A DNA stretch of 64,000 bases from Azorinus chamasolen (GCA_963576725.1 OY755236.1:71332379-71396378); one strand, 5' to 3'; positions 27,301-30,891 are shown, counted from the stretch's first letter. Numbers and translations: made by a program. The notes: a model not told the origin generated them from the sequence alone.

Positions 27301-30300
27301 TTGCATATAAAAATTATAATAGATCCAACTCTACAATTTCTACCGTTACCAAAACATTTTGTGTATTTAAGCCGTAATAAAATTTCCGCTCATAAATATT
27401 CATGATGTCATTATTTCACACAAAAATATTCATTCGGGAAATGATTAACCTTTTACTCCATGAATATTCATGTAAGACATAATGATATCACGAATATTAT
27501 TTACCTGAACTTTTATAATGGCACCTTAACCCATTCCCGCTTTTTGACGCCTCTGTAAAAGTCACTTTTTGAAACCATTCTGATAAATAGAGCATTTGCT
27601 CCATAGGAGCAAATGCTCTATTTATCAGAATGGTTTCAATACTTCACAATTCTAAATATTTTCTTTTCTTTAGTAAATGCTCCTTTTGGGTAGACTTTTT
27701 TCAAAGAGGTTAGATCTAAAAATAGCCTACGTTGGAATGGGTTAACACTGGAATATTCGACCTTGGCAGACACTGTAGTATCAGATCTTCATTATTCCAT
27801 AAGCAAACAGAGCTGACCCTGTAGCAGACTCTAGTAGGGGTCGTCTGATCTGGGCCAACTCTGTTTGCACAGGTGTTAAAGGTGTATCTATTAGGTAAGA
27901 GGTTAATCTTTGAACACAGAACTCGATCATAATAGTTAAGAGTACTTGTAGGCAACAGTTCACTTTAAACTTTCCAATAAGTTTACACATTACATACATA
28001 AACAAAGTAATACAAACATGAAAGTTGAAATACTTACCGGCACTGATCCAGGAGGAATTTTGCCCTGAAGAAAAAATGTACAAACATTAAAGTGAGAGTC
28101 TCTACTTGCATTGAATATCAAAAATGGCTAAAAAGTACATAAATCACTTGTTTATATACTGTAAAGAATCATATCACAAGAAGATATATCAAATAAAAGC
28201 TGAAGTCAAACCATAACCCTTTACTCCTTAAGTACGCTTTTCCACGCCTTTGCAAACAGCGTAGAACCAGATCAGACAGCTCCTGTAGGAGTCGTCTGAT
28301 CTGGGTCTGCTCTATTTGCTTATGATCTAATATAGATATGATTCTACAGTTTCTATCACGGCCAAAAGTTCATGTGCCCATGTATTATTATAGCAATTAA
28401 TCTAATTAATATTCATGATATCATTATTTCATACATGAATATGCATGGTGTAATGGGTTAATGTGTTTGATATCAAAGACTCCAATATTATTTGCTGATG
28501 TTTTTTATTCGGATTTCATTTTAGTTTTGTAACTGTTTGGAAAAGGCTAATAATATTTTGTTGTGCAACAAAAAGTATTGACAAAAATGGTTTAATTTTG
28601 AATCACAGGGGCATTTTATCATTATAAGTTTACACTGACAATCTTCATAGAAATAATTGAACATAACCAATATCTTGTATTATGAGTTATTGAAAATACA
28701 TATATGTATGTGTTTATTGTGGAGACTATTATTTTATATGGACACCTTTTGACACCTATGTAATAGTCACTTTTTGAAACCATTGTGATAAATAAAGCAT
28801 TTACTCCATATATAAATAGAACATTTGGTCCTATGGAGTAAATGCTTTATTTATCACAATGGTTTCAAAAAGTGACTATTACATAGGTGTCAATAAGAGG
28901 GAGTGGGTGAACAGTCAGAACTGCAACCAAATTATTCCCACTTTTGTCAGGTTCATTCAATTCTATGACTGATCAATGGTAGACTGCCATATAGGTTCAA
29001 TCTTGATCAAACACATGCCTTTGGTACAAAGCTGTTTACAAATGACATGACATAATTATAGGGTTAATCCTACTGTAATTTGAAATTTGCGACAGTATAT
29101 GAGGTTTTTAACGGTCGCAAATTATTTTAATGGTGACGCCGAAAGTCGTGACAAAGAATGGAAATTAATTACTTTCAAATAACCGGACTGAACTTGAATA
29201 TACATGTATGTCAGTGTATGCATACTAATTTATCAGTAGATCTAAGTGTTTAATAAACAAAGTGCATTAATATATTTACAGGCTAATGCTGTTATTCGGC
29301 CATTTTCGATTGGTTGAATTTGCGACATATAAAACAGTTTTTATATGCCGCAAATTTAGTCACATGAGCCAATCAGATTGCAGAAAATTGACAGATTGCA
29401 TTAGAATAACTATTTATTCCTTAAATACACCTCTTAACACCTTTGCAAACAGAGTAGACCCAAATCAGAGGTCTGGTCAGGGGCTGCTCTGTTTGGTTAT
29501 GAAAGAATATAGATCTGATTCTATAATTTGTGCAAGATCATATTCAATTCAAAATGTTTATTCATTCAACATTATAAAAATTCAGCTCATAAACAATTAA
29601 ATAATCATGATGTTATTCAACTTTACATAAATATTTGTGGAGAAAAGGTTAACAAGTTACAGATCAAAGGCTTCAATACCTGTGAAGAAAACAAACGTTA
29701 TACAATGTCATGTACATGTATTTACAAATGGTCTTATATCAGTTTGTTTGTTTATACTCCCCAGACTTATTTACACATCAATCAAGATAACTTTATCAAT
29801 GACCTGAGTTTGTACAGTCTGTACTGAAATGAGCAAGACTTTTTGAAATGGCAAAAAATACTGGCGAATGGACTGTAGTGCTTATCTGAAAAAGAGCTTA
29901 GTTTTCAAATTATTAACCCTTACCTTCATATAAACGTGTATTCACACATTTTCAAACAGGGTAGACCCAGTAGTAGGGTCTACTCTATATAAGGAGGGCC
30001 AAATAACATTCAAACAAGCAAAAAACTGGGAGGGAAAAGATCCAATGAAAAACTTTCCCAAATTTTCTTCCATACATTAACATTTATTTCCGTTTGTTTT
30101 TTTAAAAAGTCAATTCTAAGTACTTTTTTTGTATCGTTTGGTATCTCTACTGAGACTACTTTGCATAGATTTTCATCAAATTAACCCTTTCCTCCATAGG
30201 ATATTTTAAGACCCAACTACTTTGAATAAATCTACCGAAAAGGAACATTAACAAGAGAAAAGGAAAATTTTAGAATTTTGTAGTTTGAAACCATTGTGAT

Positions 30301-30852
30301 AAATAGAGCATTTGCTCCTATAGGAGCAAATGCTCTATTTATCACAATGGTTTCATTAAGTGACTTTTACAGAGGTGTAAAAAGGCGTATTTATAGAGGA
30401 AATGGTTAACCCTTCAACTTATGAATATTCATGCAAGGAATAATGATAGTACAGTACTTATATTAATTAACTGAATTTTTATGATAGCACCATGAAAAAA
30501 AAAGGTATTTTTATGATGGCACCATGAAAACAAGGTAATTTTTATCTTAGCAAAAACCGAAGAATCATATTTATACCATCCCAAGAGCAAACAAAGCAAA
30601 CCCTGATCAGACAGCTCACACAGGAGCTGTATGATCTGGATCTAATCTGTTTGCAAAGGCACAAAAATGTGCATATGAAGGGTCAATGCACACAGGGTGA
30701 ACCTGACTTACCTTCTTCATCTGTTTCCTGAGCTTCTTCATTCTTTTTCTCTCATGTTTGGGCAGGTGCCTGTACTCCCCATCAGAGCTGTCTGAACTGG
30801 ATGAGCTACTGGAACTGGAACTCCTGTGTCCATGTTTCTTGTGCTTGCCCAT
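220..30852 (-). CDS. ANXA7/11-like: Annexin with long Pro/Gly/Tyr-rich N-terminus (ANXA7/ANXA11-like), 14 coding exons
   Basis: Calcium-dependent phospholipid-binding protein. Exons in gene order: 30712-30852, 28038-28064, 25695-26004, 25136-25180, 15330-15619, 14231-14375, 13615-13709, 12083-12196, 9600-9690, 7983-8062, 4559-4771, 2877-2952, 1301-1413, 220-342. Every intron is GT..AG and the phases match, giving 1863 nt (620 residues). Residues 1-47 are basic and Ser-rich, 48-271 are Pro/Gly/Tyr/His-rich, and about 303-620 hold four annexin repeats. The type II calcium motifs end at T321, T393, T491 and T566. The partner acidic residues E360, D432, E530 and D605 each lie at the canonical distance. 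In repeat III a Lys (K488) replaces the first Gly. The long disordered tail resembles vertebrate ANXA7/ANXA11; orthology is inferred. The start is the first ATG of exon 1; an upstream untranslated exon is possible because ctggtag lies just before it. Confidence 0.95.
553..732 (-). mobile_element. Family A element, ends eroded
   Basis: Core AACAGAGTAGACCCAGAT...CAGTGTCTGCTCTGTTTGC with centre GCTCC-TGTA-GGACC; then TTCTACAGTTTCTGTCATG. Confidence 0.8.
853..934. repeat. Family G copy, shortened
   Basis: CTAAACCCTATACTGTGACC and ACTCTTTAGAATCGTCTC, followed by a reduced right side GAGTATAGGGTTTGGTGGAG. Confidence 0.7.
993..1114 (-). mobile_element. Family C element, internally deleted
   Basis: TTAACCCACCGAAAAGGTGC ... 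GGAGGAAAGGGTTAA; the left hairpin arm is missing. Confidence 0.75.
1136..1262 (+). mobile_element. Family A fragment (core and one end)
   Basis: AGCAAACAGAGCAGACCCTG ... CTGGGTCTAATCTGTTTGC, centre GCTCC-TGAA-GGAGC. It ends about 40 bp from the exon 13 donor. Confidence 0.8.
1301..1413 (-). CDS. Annexin exon 13 (repeat IV)
   Basis: 113 nt, phase 1 to 0. Encodes [10 protein letters not shown] and the repeat IV loop KGLGTQDS, then [11 protein letters not shown] family A fragment ends about 40 bp beyond the donor side, and a family C copy starts 22 bp beyond the acceptor side. Confidence 0.95.
1435..1654 (+). mobile_element. Family C element beside annexin exon 13
   Basis: TTAACCCATTCCCTCATATT ... 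GGGAATAGGTTAA. Hairpin GAGCATTTGCTCC-ATA-GGAGCAAATGCTC. Starts 22 bp from the exon 13 acceptor, inside the intron. Confidence 0.9.
1775..2195 (-). mobile_element. Family A element with internal 67-bp tandem duplication
   Basis: Degenerate core at 1797-1915. The segment from TGAATATACAGAGTAAA to CACTATTTCTTACA is repeated in tandem at about 2035-2168, with one or two differences. Confidence 0.75.
2368..2570 (+). mobile_element. Family A element, 3' truncated in the core
   Basis: TTAACCCTTTACTCCATGAA left end; the right hairpin arm is mostly deleted (CTCCTATCTGTTCTGTTTGC). Confidence 0.8.
2570..2645 (+). repeat. Family D-like core fragment after a truncated family A copy
   Basis: GGAAGCTCCCTCTGGAGATTTCTGC, then TTTTCAGTCTGCAGTAAGCAACC. 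Confidence 0.5.
2660..2790 (+). repeat. Family F copy (GTTTGGATCC type)
   Basis: TTAACTCTTTGCATGCTAAC, then AACAGTTTGGATTCATGAGA and a weak inverse. Confidence 0.55.
2877..2952 (-). CDS. Annexin exon 12 (repeat III)
   Basis: 76 nt, phase 0 to 1. Encodes [14 protein letters not shown] with calcium ligand E530. Acceptor tatttcag|, donor |gtagga. Confidence 0.93.
2990..3440 (+). mobile_element. Family D element (TA type), split by a family B copy
   Basis: TACAGTTAAACCCCTCTAA on the left, GTGGTTTTACTA on the right. The D hairpin GCTTAATACAGGCTGAAAGT is degraded at its centre. Confidence 0.8.
3144..3393 (+). mobile_element. Family B element (250 bp), inside a family D copy
   Basis: TTAA at both ends, termini CCCTTCGCTTGCT / AGCAAGCGAAGGG. 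Hairpin core GAGACAGCTCC-TGCA-GGAGCTGTCTC. The D copy at 2990-3440 is split exactly at this TTAA. Confidence 0.9.
3718..3790 (+). repeat. Family F core
   Basis: CAGTTCGGATCCAGATAATG ... GCTTATCTGAACAGTTTGTG. Confidence 0.55.
3812..3888. repeat. Family G relative
   Basis: AAACCCTATCTTGTTAGTAC ... GTACCAGCAAGACAGTGTTTGG, different inner stem. Confidence 0.5.
3949..4523 (+). mobile_element. Family A element with foldback insert
   Basis: TTAA at 3949 and 4520; the core at 4428-4495 is intact (GCTCC-TACA-GGAGC). About 355 bp of foreign palindrome is inserted after GAATTTTTAT. Confidence 0.85.
4024..4188. repeat. Foldback palindrome inside a family A copy
   Basis: The left arm TAAATTCATACCAGTGTTTT ATCGTGC and the inverted right arm meet around a GAGATGC...GCATCTC inner stem. 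The insert probably extends to about 4375, where family A sequence resumes. Confidence 0.65.
4559..4771 (-). CDS. Annexin exon 11 (II-III linker and repeat III)
   Basis: 71 codons, phase 0. The linker is longer and more polar than in most annexins ([16 protein letters not shown]). Repeat III loop is KKMGTDES. Donor GTAAAA. Confidence 0.94.
5020..5129. mobile_element. Family A derivative with two copies of the same end
   Basis: TTAACCCTTTCCCTCATACA and GTGAGAAGGGGTTAA are both the E2-type end (the CCTCATA.AA...GCNTTT side). Only the right half of the hairpin core remains. Confidence 0.75.
5284..7338 (+). mobile_element. Family A' element interrupted by the Helitron-like element
   Basis: TTAACCCTTTCCCTGTACTA left end and hairpin (5418-5484); the sequence breaks at GTTTACA, then resumes at 7304 as AGAGTGAAAATGTTATATGA and ends GTGGTTAA. 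Confidence 0.85.
5488..7304 (+). mobile_element. Helitron-like/pearl-like element with ~10 tandem cores of ~165 bp
   Basis: The left flank is AAGAGGGCCAGAATGGCCCT with a GCGCTCACC word. Ten core units follow, with the CCTGGGGC segment near 5580, 5745, 5902, 6074, 6236, 6404, 6572, 6734, 6896 and 7064. Then comes a GACGACTGACGACGAACGAC simple stretch, and an end hairpin of AGCTCACC...GGTGAGCT enclosing TGAGCAC/GTGCTCT. Cores plus a CGAC-rich tract plus a terminal hairpin match the pearl/Helitron-like elements of bivalves. It sits inside a family A copy. The unit frame is open for short spans on both strands; this is not coding. Confidence 0.75.
7335..7582 (+). mobile_element. Family A element, complete
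   Basis: Shares its left TTAA with the previous copy. Core GGGTCC-TATA-GGAGCC at about 7475-7540; ends GGAGTAAAGGGTTAA. Confidence 0.9.
7726..7932 (+). mobile_element. Family D element
   Basis: TA-CAGTAAAAC ... GGTTTTACTG-TA. Core GAAAGCTTC-TAGA-GGAGCTTTC. Confidence 0.88.
7983..8062 (-). CDS. Annexin exon 10 (repeat II)
   Basis: 80 nt, phase 1 to 0. Encodes [15 protein letters not shown] with calcium ligand D432, then LLVSCCQ. Donor GTACAT. Confidence 0.94.
8196..8345 (+). repeat. Family F copy with TTAA-like left end
   Basis: TTAACTCTTTGCAAGCAGCC; TAGTTTGGATCCAGATGA ... TCTCATCAGGATCCAAACT. Confidence 0.65.
8420..8560 (+). mobile_element. Family C right half
   Basis: Begins at the hairpin centre (ATAGGAGCAAATGCTCTATT) and ends GAGGGAATGGGTTAA. 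Confidence 0.8.
8816..8935 (+). repeat. Family F copy
   Basis: TTAACCATTATCCAGCGAAA; AAATAGTTTGGATCCAGATG ... CATTTCATCAGATTTCAAGC. Confidence 0.6.
9030..9135 (+). repeat. Family D core fragment
   Basis: GGCGGTTGCTTAATGCACAC ... CAGTCTGCATTGATAATTAA, with centre AGAAGCTCCCAGGGGAGTTTTCT. The termini are lost. A C11 run follows. Confidence 0.65.
9264..9511 (+). mobile_element. Family A element, complete
   Basis: TTAACCCTTTCCCTAATGTA ... ATAAGGGTTAA; core CAGACAGCTCC-TATA-GGAGCTGTCTG. Confidence 0.9.
9600..9690 (-). CDS. Annexin exon 9 (repeat II)
   Basis: 91 nt, phase 0 to 1. Opens with the repeat II loop GVGTKES and continues [13 protein letters not shown]. Donor C|GTAAGC. Confidence 0.94.
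9746..10026 (-). mobile_element. tRNA-derived SINE, recent copy
   Basis: Perfect 13-bp duplication AACAGCAAACAGT at 9746-9758 and 10014-10026. On the minus strand the body starts CCGGCTGCGTGGCGCAGTGG (A-box-like), then GGTCGTGGGATTGATCC (B-box-like), a core of about 150 bp, and a 3' tail of (ACTC)n. It lies in annexin intron 8. Confidence 0.85.
10102..10321 (-). mobile_element. Family A' element with shortened hairpin
   Basis: Core reduced to AGTAGACCCAGATCAGGGTCTGCTC, missing the GCTCC centre; the A' end CAGTAGGTATAGAAATTTGG is recognisable. Confidence 0.8.
10333..11977 (+). mobile_element. Family A element split by the LINE
   Basis: Left part 10333-10505 runs into the core. The LINE follows. 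The right part 11860-11977 restarts about 50 bp earlier in the element, duplicating the AGCAAA...GCTCCTACA segment. Confidence 0.75.
10540..11858 (-). mobile_element. LINE fragment: reverse transcriptase 3' part with embedded zinc finger
   Basis: Reading on the minus strand from 11858: [14 protein letters not shown], then an in-frame stop near 11643, then [14 protein letters not shown], the catalytic YADDLAIVD, and a CxxC...C..C..WIHKKC...CPRC zinc finger at about 11230-11340. [12 protein letters not shown] follows. After a frameshift near 11125 comes [14 protein letters not shown] and a tail with [16 protein letters not shown] and GRPKRSW. The 3' end is a (GAT)n run at about 10531-10555. It is 5'-truncated and broken. 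Similar RT plus PHD-like finger proteins are common in cnidarian and mollusc genomes (from memory). Confidence 0.88.
12083..12196 (-). CDS. Annexin exon 8 (end of repeat I, start of II)
   Basis: 38 codons, phase 0. Contains [10 protein letters not shown] with the repeat I calcium ligand E360, and ends LHEAIS before the repeat II loop. Confidence 0.95.
12219..12471 (+). mobile_element. Family A element, complete
   Basis: TTAACCCTTTATTCCATGAA ... GGAGTAAAGAGTTAA; 23 bp from annexin exon 8 acceptor. Confidence 0.9.
12472..12810 (-). mobile_element. Family A fragment carrying a family D copy
   Basis: Core GTAGACCCAAATGAGATGGCTC ... GTCTGCTCTGTTTGC, then D at 12574-12781, then CCAGTTTCTGCCATG. 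Confidence 0.8.
12574..12781 (+). mobile_element. Family D variant with GCTAATGCGACCA ends, inside a family A copy
   Basis: TACAGTGAAACCCCGCTAAT ... GCGGGTTTTACTGTA. The hairpin AAAGCTCC-TCTA-GGAGCTTT is perfect. Family A sequence continues on both sides of the TA. Confidence 0.88.
12811..13078 (+). mobile_element. Family A element, left TTAA lost
   Basis: TTCACTCTTTCTCTGTATGA ... GAAGGAAAAGGTTAA; right hairpin arm eroded after CAGGAACCATC. Confidence 0.82.
13079..13167 (-). mobile_element. Family A end fragment
   Basis: GATTCAGCTAATGAAAAGTC ... TTCATAAGGTAAAGGGTTA. Confidence 0.7.
13400..13536 (+). mobile_element. Family A right part
   Basis: Core with TGATGGCTCG-TACA-GGAGTCATC; ends TTGAGTAAAGGGTTAA. 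Confidence 0.8.
13615..13709 (-). CDS. Annexin exon 7 (repeat I)
   Basis: 95 nt, phase 1 to 0. Completes [18 protein letters not shown] and runs to FKTMYGK, a classic annexin repeat I sequence. Donor AAG|GTAGG, acceptor tttccag|. Confidence 0.95.
13751..13979 (+). mobile_element. Family C element, complete
   Basis: TTAACCCATTCCCTCATATT ... TGAGGTAATGGGTTAA. The hairpin is perfect over about 30 bp per arm (CCATTGTGATAAATAGAGCA). Lies 42 bp beyond annexin exon 7 in intron 6. Confidence 0.92.
13995..14115 (-). mobile_element. Family A end fragment
   Basis: Starts at TGATTCTAGATTTTTTTGTC and ends GGAGGAAAGGGTTAA; no core. Confidence 0.72.
14231..14375 (-). CDS. Annexin exon 6 (start of repeat I)
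   Basis: 145 nt, phase 0 to 1. It links the disordered tail to the core: [13 protein letters not shown], then the first helix of repeat I ending MKGAG, where the calcium loop is split by the intron. Confidence 0.93.
14513..14589 (+). tRNA. tRNA-Thr-like sequence (anticodon GGT), probably a SINE/retroelement head
   Basis: A cloverleaf can be drawn: acceptor GTGGCTT/GAGTCAC, a D-arm with GCTCAGTCGGTAGAGT, an anticodon stem TTGGC/GCCAG with loop ATGGTAA, and a T-arm CTGGG/TCCAG with loop TTCGAGT. Anticodon GGT is not the usual eukaryotic threonine form (AGT), and the window is repeat-rich, so a working tRNA gene is unlikely. Confidence 0.5.
14590..14744 (+). other. Sequence following the tRNA-like unit, with TGGCGCC motif
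   Basis: Contains TTACA-TTTGGCGCCCAACGT at 14603-14622, resembling an LTR end followed by a primer-binding site complementary to a lysine tRNA 3' end. It also has a direct repeat ATATGAAGATAATATGATGA and a palindrome AAGAATTCGGGACGAATTCTT. No second LTR is seen. Confidence 0.3.
14745..14830 (+). mobile_element. Family A right end fragment
   Basis: Starts at the hairpin centre (TACAGGGGGCCGTCTGATC) and ends GGAGTAAAAGGTTAA. Confidence 0.72.
14827..14875 (-). mobile_element. Family A end fragment sharing a TTAA
   Basis: TTCACCATGCCATTATTTCT ... ACATTCATGGATATGGGTTT. Confidence 0.55.
15045..15242 (+). mobile_element. Family D element
   Basis: Both TA ends; hairpin AGAAAGCTCC-TCTA-GGAGTTTTCT. 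Just upstream (gene sense: downstream) of annexin exon 5. Confidence 0.88.
15330..15619 (-). CDS. Annexin exon 5 (GYGPP repeat tail)
   Basis: 290 nt, phase 1 to 0. It holds about ten imperfect repeats of the form [15 protein letters not shown], like the prion-like tails of ANXA7/ANXA11. The acceptor (tatctgaag|) has a weak pyrimidine tract. The donor is CAG|GTTAGT. Confidence 0.9.
15700..16545. repeat. Degenerate tandem repeat (~200-bp units) with GGGTCACC words
   Basis: GTAAAGGGTCACCTAAGCAA, GTAGTGGGTCACCTAAGTAA, GTAGAGGGTCACCCAAGGAT and a last ATCCACTAAGGATCA mark successive units. Each is followed by AAATCT(A/T)CCCA and a GCAGCCATGTTTTT segment. It resembles other mollusc tandem cores. 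A family C element interrupts it. Confidence 0.55.
16240..16436 (+). mobile_element. Family C element lacking the hairpin centre
   Basis: TTAACCCTTTCCTCCATAAA left; the core is reduced to TGATTGTGATAACAACGGTT; ends GAGTAAATGGTTAA. Its termini are intermediate between families A and C. Confidence 0.8.
16770..17016 (+). mobile_element. Family B element
   Basis: Left end altered to TTAATCCTTCTCTTGCT, right end AGCAAGCGAAGGGTTAA. Intact hairpin at about 16917-16977. Confidence 0.88.
17020..17480. other. Unassigned intron sequence
   Basis: AT-rich, with short open stretches only and the AT microsatellite; no domain seen. Part of annexin intron 4. Confidence 0.4.
17383..17415. repeat. AT dinucleotide microsatellite
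   Basis: Interrupted TATATA tract in annexin intron 4. Confidence 0.8.
17515..17604 (+). repeat. Hairpin-core fragment related to families A/B
   Basis: AACAGTGCAGACCCTGATGA ... ATCTGGGTCTACACTGTT, with the centre diverged to ACTACTCTAGAAGCC. Confidence 0.65.
17955..18172 (+). mobile_element. Family A element, diverged
   Basis: ATTTACTCCACAAATATATA ... CTATGGAGTAAAACC; core with ATGACTCC-TATA-GGTGCCAT. Ends fuse with the next copy without TTAA. Confidence 0.75.
18168..18414 (-). mobile_element. Family A element
   Basis: CCTTTACTCCATAAATACGA ... GGAGGAAAGGGTTAA; core CAGACGGTTCC-TATA-GGAGTCATCTG. Confidence 0.88.
18539..18787 (+). mobile_element. Family B element
   Basis: TTAA both ends. 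Intact hairpin near 18690-18750. Its right TTAA is also the left TTAA of a family A fragment. Confidence 0.9.
18784..18850 (+). mobile_element. Family A'' fragment
   Basis: TTAACCCTTACCATCATGAT, then GGTCACTTCATGAATATTCA, the same variant end as at 60271. Confidence 0.6.
18850..19505. other. Unassigned intron sequence
   Basis: No element ends or conserved coding segment recognised; AT-rich annexin intron 4. Confidence 0.4.
19511..19720 (+). mobile_element. Family D element
   Basis: TACAATAAAACCCTCTAAAC ... GGGATTCTACTGTA. Near-perfect long hairpin (CATGCAGAAAGCTCC). A family A copy starts at its right end. Confidence 0.88.
19722..19981 (+). mobile_element. Family A element, TTAA ends lost
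   Basis: ACCCTTTACTCCATGAATAG ... AAGGAGTAAAGGGTA; core AGGGAGCTCC-TACA-TGAGCTGTCTG. Confidence 0.82.
19985..20735. other. Unassigned intron sequence
   Basis: Only a short A12 run (20459-20469) and a diverged TCTCATCTGGATCT word; nothing else supported. Confidence 0.4.
20740..20892 (+). mobile_element. Family A' element, internally deleted
   Basis: TTAACCCTTTCCCTGTTCTA ... GAAGGAAAGGGTTAA, only the right hairpin arm (GGAGCCGTCTGATGTAGG) kept. Confidence 0.82.
21035..21280 (-). mobile_element. Family A element
   Basis: TTAACCTCCCCCTCATATGA ... CAGGGAAAGGGTTAA; core shortened to CAGACAGCTCCCATTGGATCAGGG. Confidence 0.85.
21455..21605. repeat. GC-rich GGGGGC/GCCCCC repeat block
   Basis: Short direct and inverted words (GGGGGCCGCTTTAGGCCCCC, GGGGCAAAGCCC, GGGGGCGAAGCCCCCT) form several hairpins in an otherwise AT-rich region, directly after the 3' side of the hAT relic. 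It could be that element's terminal region. Confidence 0.5.
21750..23220 (-). pseudogene. hAT-family transposase relic (intron-containing)
   Basis: From 23195 downward: [32 protein letters not shown] and [11 protein letters not shown] broken finger follows ([16 protein letters not shown]...HLTHREGKC). Then [20 protein letters not shown] and [12 protein letters not shown] run to a GT donor at 22735. Exon 2 begins at 22083 after ttcag with [20 protein letters not shown], shifts frame, and continues [18 protein letters not shown] and [15 protein letters not shown]. The LAEHNLPxS-like and KLKKTS strings resemble hAT/ZMYM-type transposases. Several stops and a frameshift show that it is dead. It lies in annexin intron 4 on the same strand. 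Confidence 0.65.
22180..22352 (-). mobile_element. Family A element within the hAT relic's intron
   Basis: TTAACCCTTCACTCTATAAA ... AAAAATAGTGAAG; core arms eroded. Confidence 0.7.
23220..23480. other. Possible 5' region of the hAT relic
   Basis: GC-richer stretch with CGGATTTG and AATCCGCG inverted words, just upstream of the relic. No gene or clear terminus is visible. Confidence 0.2.
23766..23845 (+). repeat. Family F core
   Basis: TTTGCAAAACGTTTAGAACC, AGATGAGAC ... TCTCATCTGTCTCCGAACAG. Confidence 0.55.
23884..24100 (+). mobile_element. Family A element
   Basis: TTAACTCTTTCCCTAATGAA ... AGAGAAAGAATAATTAA; core with CAACCTCCAACAGAACTGTCTG. Confidence 0.82.
24370..24470. repeat. AT-rich triplicate TATTTTTCCATAAAA
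   Basis: Three direct copies of TATTTTTCCATAAAAAGAAA at about 24381, 24412 and 24449, 31-37 bp apart. Confidence 0.65.
24803..25038 (+). mobile_element. Family A element
   Basis: TTAACCCTTCACTCCATGAA ... TTGATTAAAGGGTTAA; right arm of the hairpin partly deleted. Confidence 0.85.
25136..25180 (-). CDS. Annexin exon 4 (45 nt)
   Basis: Encodes [14 protein letters not shown] plus split glycines at both ends. Acceptor atatttcag|, donor |gtaagt, phase 1 to 1. It is another symmetrical small exon that could be alternatively spliced. Confidence 0.85.
25207..25262 (+). repeat. Family F left end fused to a family A fragment
   Basis: AACTCTTTGCAAGCTAGCAG ... GCAAACAGTCTAGATACAGG. Confidence 0.5.
25263..25373 (-). 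mobile_element. Family A end fragment
   Basis: GATACAGTTTTTGTCACAAA ... CATAGAAAGGGTTAA. Confidence 0.7.
25400..25683 (+). mobile_element. Family A element with duplicated right end, next to annexin exon 3
   Basis: Core GACGGCTCC-TATA-GGACCTATCC; the last 33 bp (GTGTTTA.ATGAAGGAAAG..TTAAGTCAG) occur twice. It ends about 11 bp from the exon 3 donor. Confidence 0.8.
25695..26004 (-). CDS. Annexin exon 3 (Gly/His/Pro/Tyr-rich tail)
   Basis: 310 nt, phase 0 in and phase 1 out. It encodes imperfect GGHGMPH repeats followed by YPxGxP repeats and a poly-Gly end. The donor GTGGGT is chosen because it is the one that fits the phase-1 acceptor of exon 4. Several other frames stay open only because of the low-complexity composition. 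Confidence 0.9.
26340..26400 (+). repeat. Family A core scrap
   Basis: TTCCATAAGCAAACAGAGCA, then GACCCAATCAGATAGTTTTGC. Confidence 0.6.
26417..27018. mobile_element. Two-part foldback element
   Basis: 26417-26553 is a palindrome (TACAGTTCTTTCCCAGGGTA / inverse) with a GCCGTTAGGCGAGGG centre. 26555-27018 is bounded by TTTATTATACTGCAAAGT and its inverse. An internal ACAGGGTACATG word links both. No coding sequence is seen. Confidence 0.5.
27197..27448 (-). mobile_element. Family A element
   Basis: TTAACCCCCTCCCGCATTCA ... TTCGGGAAATGATTAA; core GACGGCTCTTACAGAAGCCTTC. Confidence 0.85.
27445..27906 (+). mobile_element. Family A element with family C insert
   Basis: Shares TTAA with the copy before it. 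Left half to TTTATAATGGCACC, C at 27526-27745, then CACTGGAATATTCGACCTTG through a degraded core to GGTAAGAGGTTAA. Confidence 0.88.
27526..27745 (+). mobile_element. Family C element inserted in a family A copy
   Basis: TTAACCCATTCCCGC ... GGAATGGGTTAA; hairpin intact. Flanking A sequence joins cleanly across one TTAA. Confidence 0.92.
28038..28064 (-). CDS. Annexin exon 2 (27-nt microexon)
   Basis: Encodes GKIPPGSVP. Acceptor ttcttcag| and donor |gtaagt are both strong, phase 0 on both sides, so it can be skipped without a frameshift. The Pro/Gly content matches the next exon. Confidence 0.8.
28213..28461 (-). mobile_element. Family A element
   Basis: ATAACCCTTTACTCCTTAAG ... TGGTGTAATGGGTTAA; core CAGACAGCTCC-TGTA-GGAGTCGTCTG. 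Confidence 0.88.
28465..28730. other. Unassigned AT-rich intron sequence
   Basis: No repeat ends or coding signal in annexin intron 1. Confidence 0.4.
28735..28912. mobile_element. Family C derivative that is a perfect palindrome
   Basis: Arms 28749-28810 and 28832-28893 are identical over 62 bp when inverted; the loop is 21 bp. Both arms correspond to the same (left) side of family C. Confidence 0.9.
29065..29400. repeat. Weak inverted repeat around GAAATTTGCGACA
   Basis: GAAATTTGCGACAGTATATG at 29091 and GAATTTGCGACATATAAAAC / TATATGCCGCAAATTTAGTC at 29319-29361 suggest an old inverted-repeat element; boundaries unclear. Confidence 0.3.
29405..29652 (-). mobile_element. Family A element, left end eroded
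   Basis: TATTTATTCCTTAAATACAC ... GTGGAGAAAAGGTTAA; centre of the core deleted. Confidence 0.78.
29913..30000. mobile_element. Short family A derivative, symmetrical
   Basis: TTAACCCTTACCTTCATATA, core GGGTAGACCCAGTAGTAGGGTCTACTC (both arms of the GTAGACCC type), right terminus missing. Confidence 0.65.
30181..30409 (-). mobile_element. Family C element, complete
   Basis: TTAACCCTTTCCTCCATAGG ... GAGGAAATGGTTAA, hairpin perfect. Shares its right TTAA with the next family A copy. Confidence 0.92.
30406..30686 (+). mobile_element. Family A element close to annexin exon 1
   Basis: TTAACCCTTCAACTTATGAA; a 40-bp tandem duplication (TTTTTATGAT.GCACCATGAAAA) in the left half; core GACAGCTCACACAGGAGCTGT; ends near ATGAAGGGTCAATG. 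Confidence 0.82.
30712..30852 (-). CDS. Annexin exon 1 (start codon; basic Ser-rich head)
   Basis: 47 codons, phase 0, donor AAG|GTAAGT. It begins [10 protein letters not shown], followed by ten serines, an acidic DSSDGE stretch, then a [20 protein letters not shown] basic segment. Such a head is not part of the annexin core. It looks like an RS/nuclear-localisation or membrane-charge module; the function is unknown. A family A element ends about 25 bp inside the following intron. Confidence 0.85.
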
Positions 30853-30891
30853 GATGGCAGTCTACCAGTAAAATAATTCAACTCTGATGAA

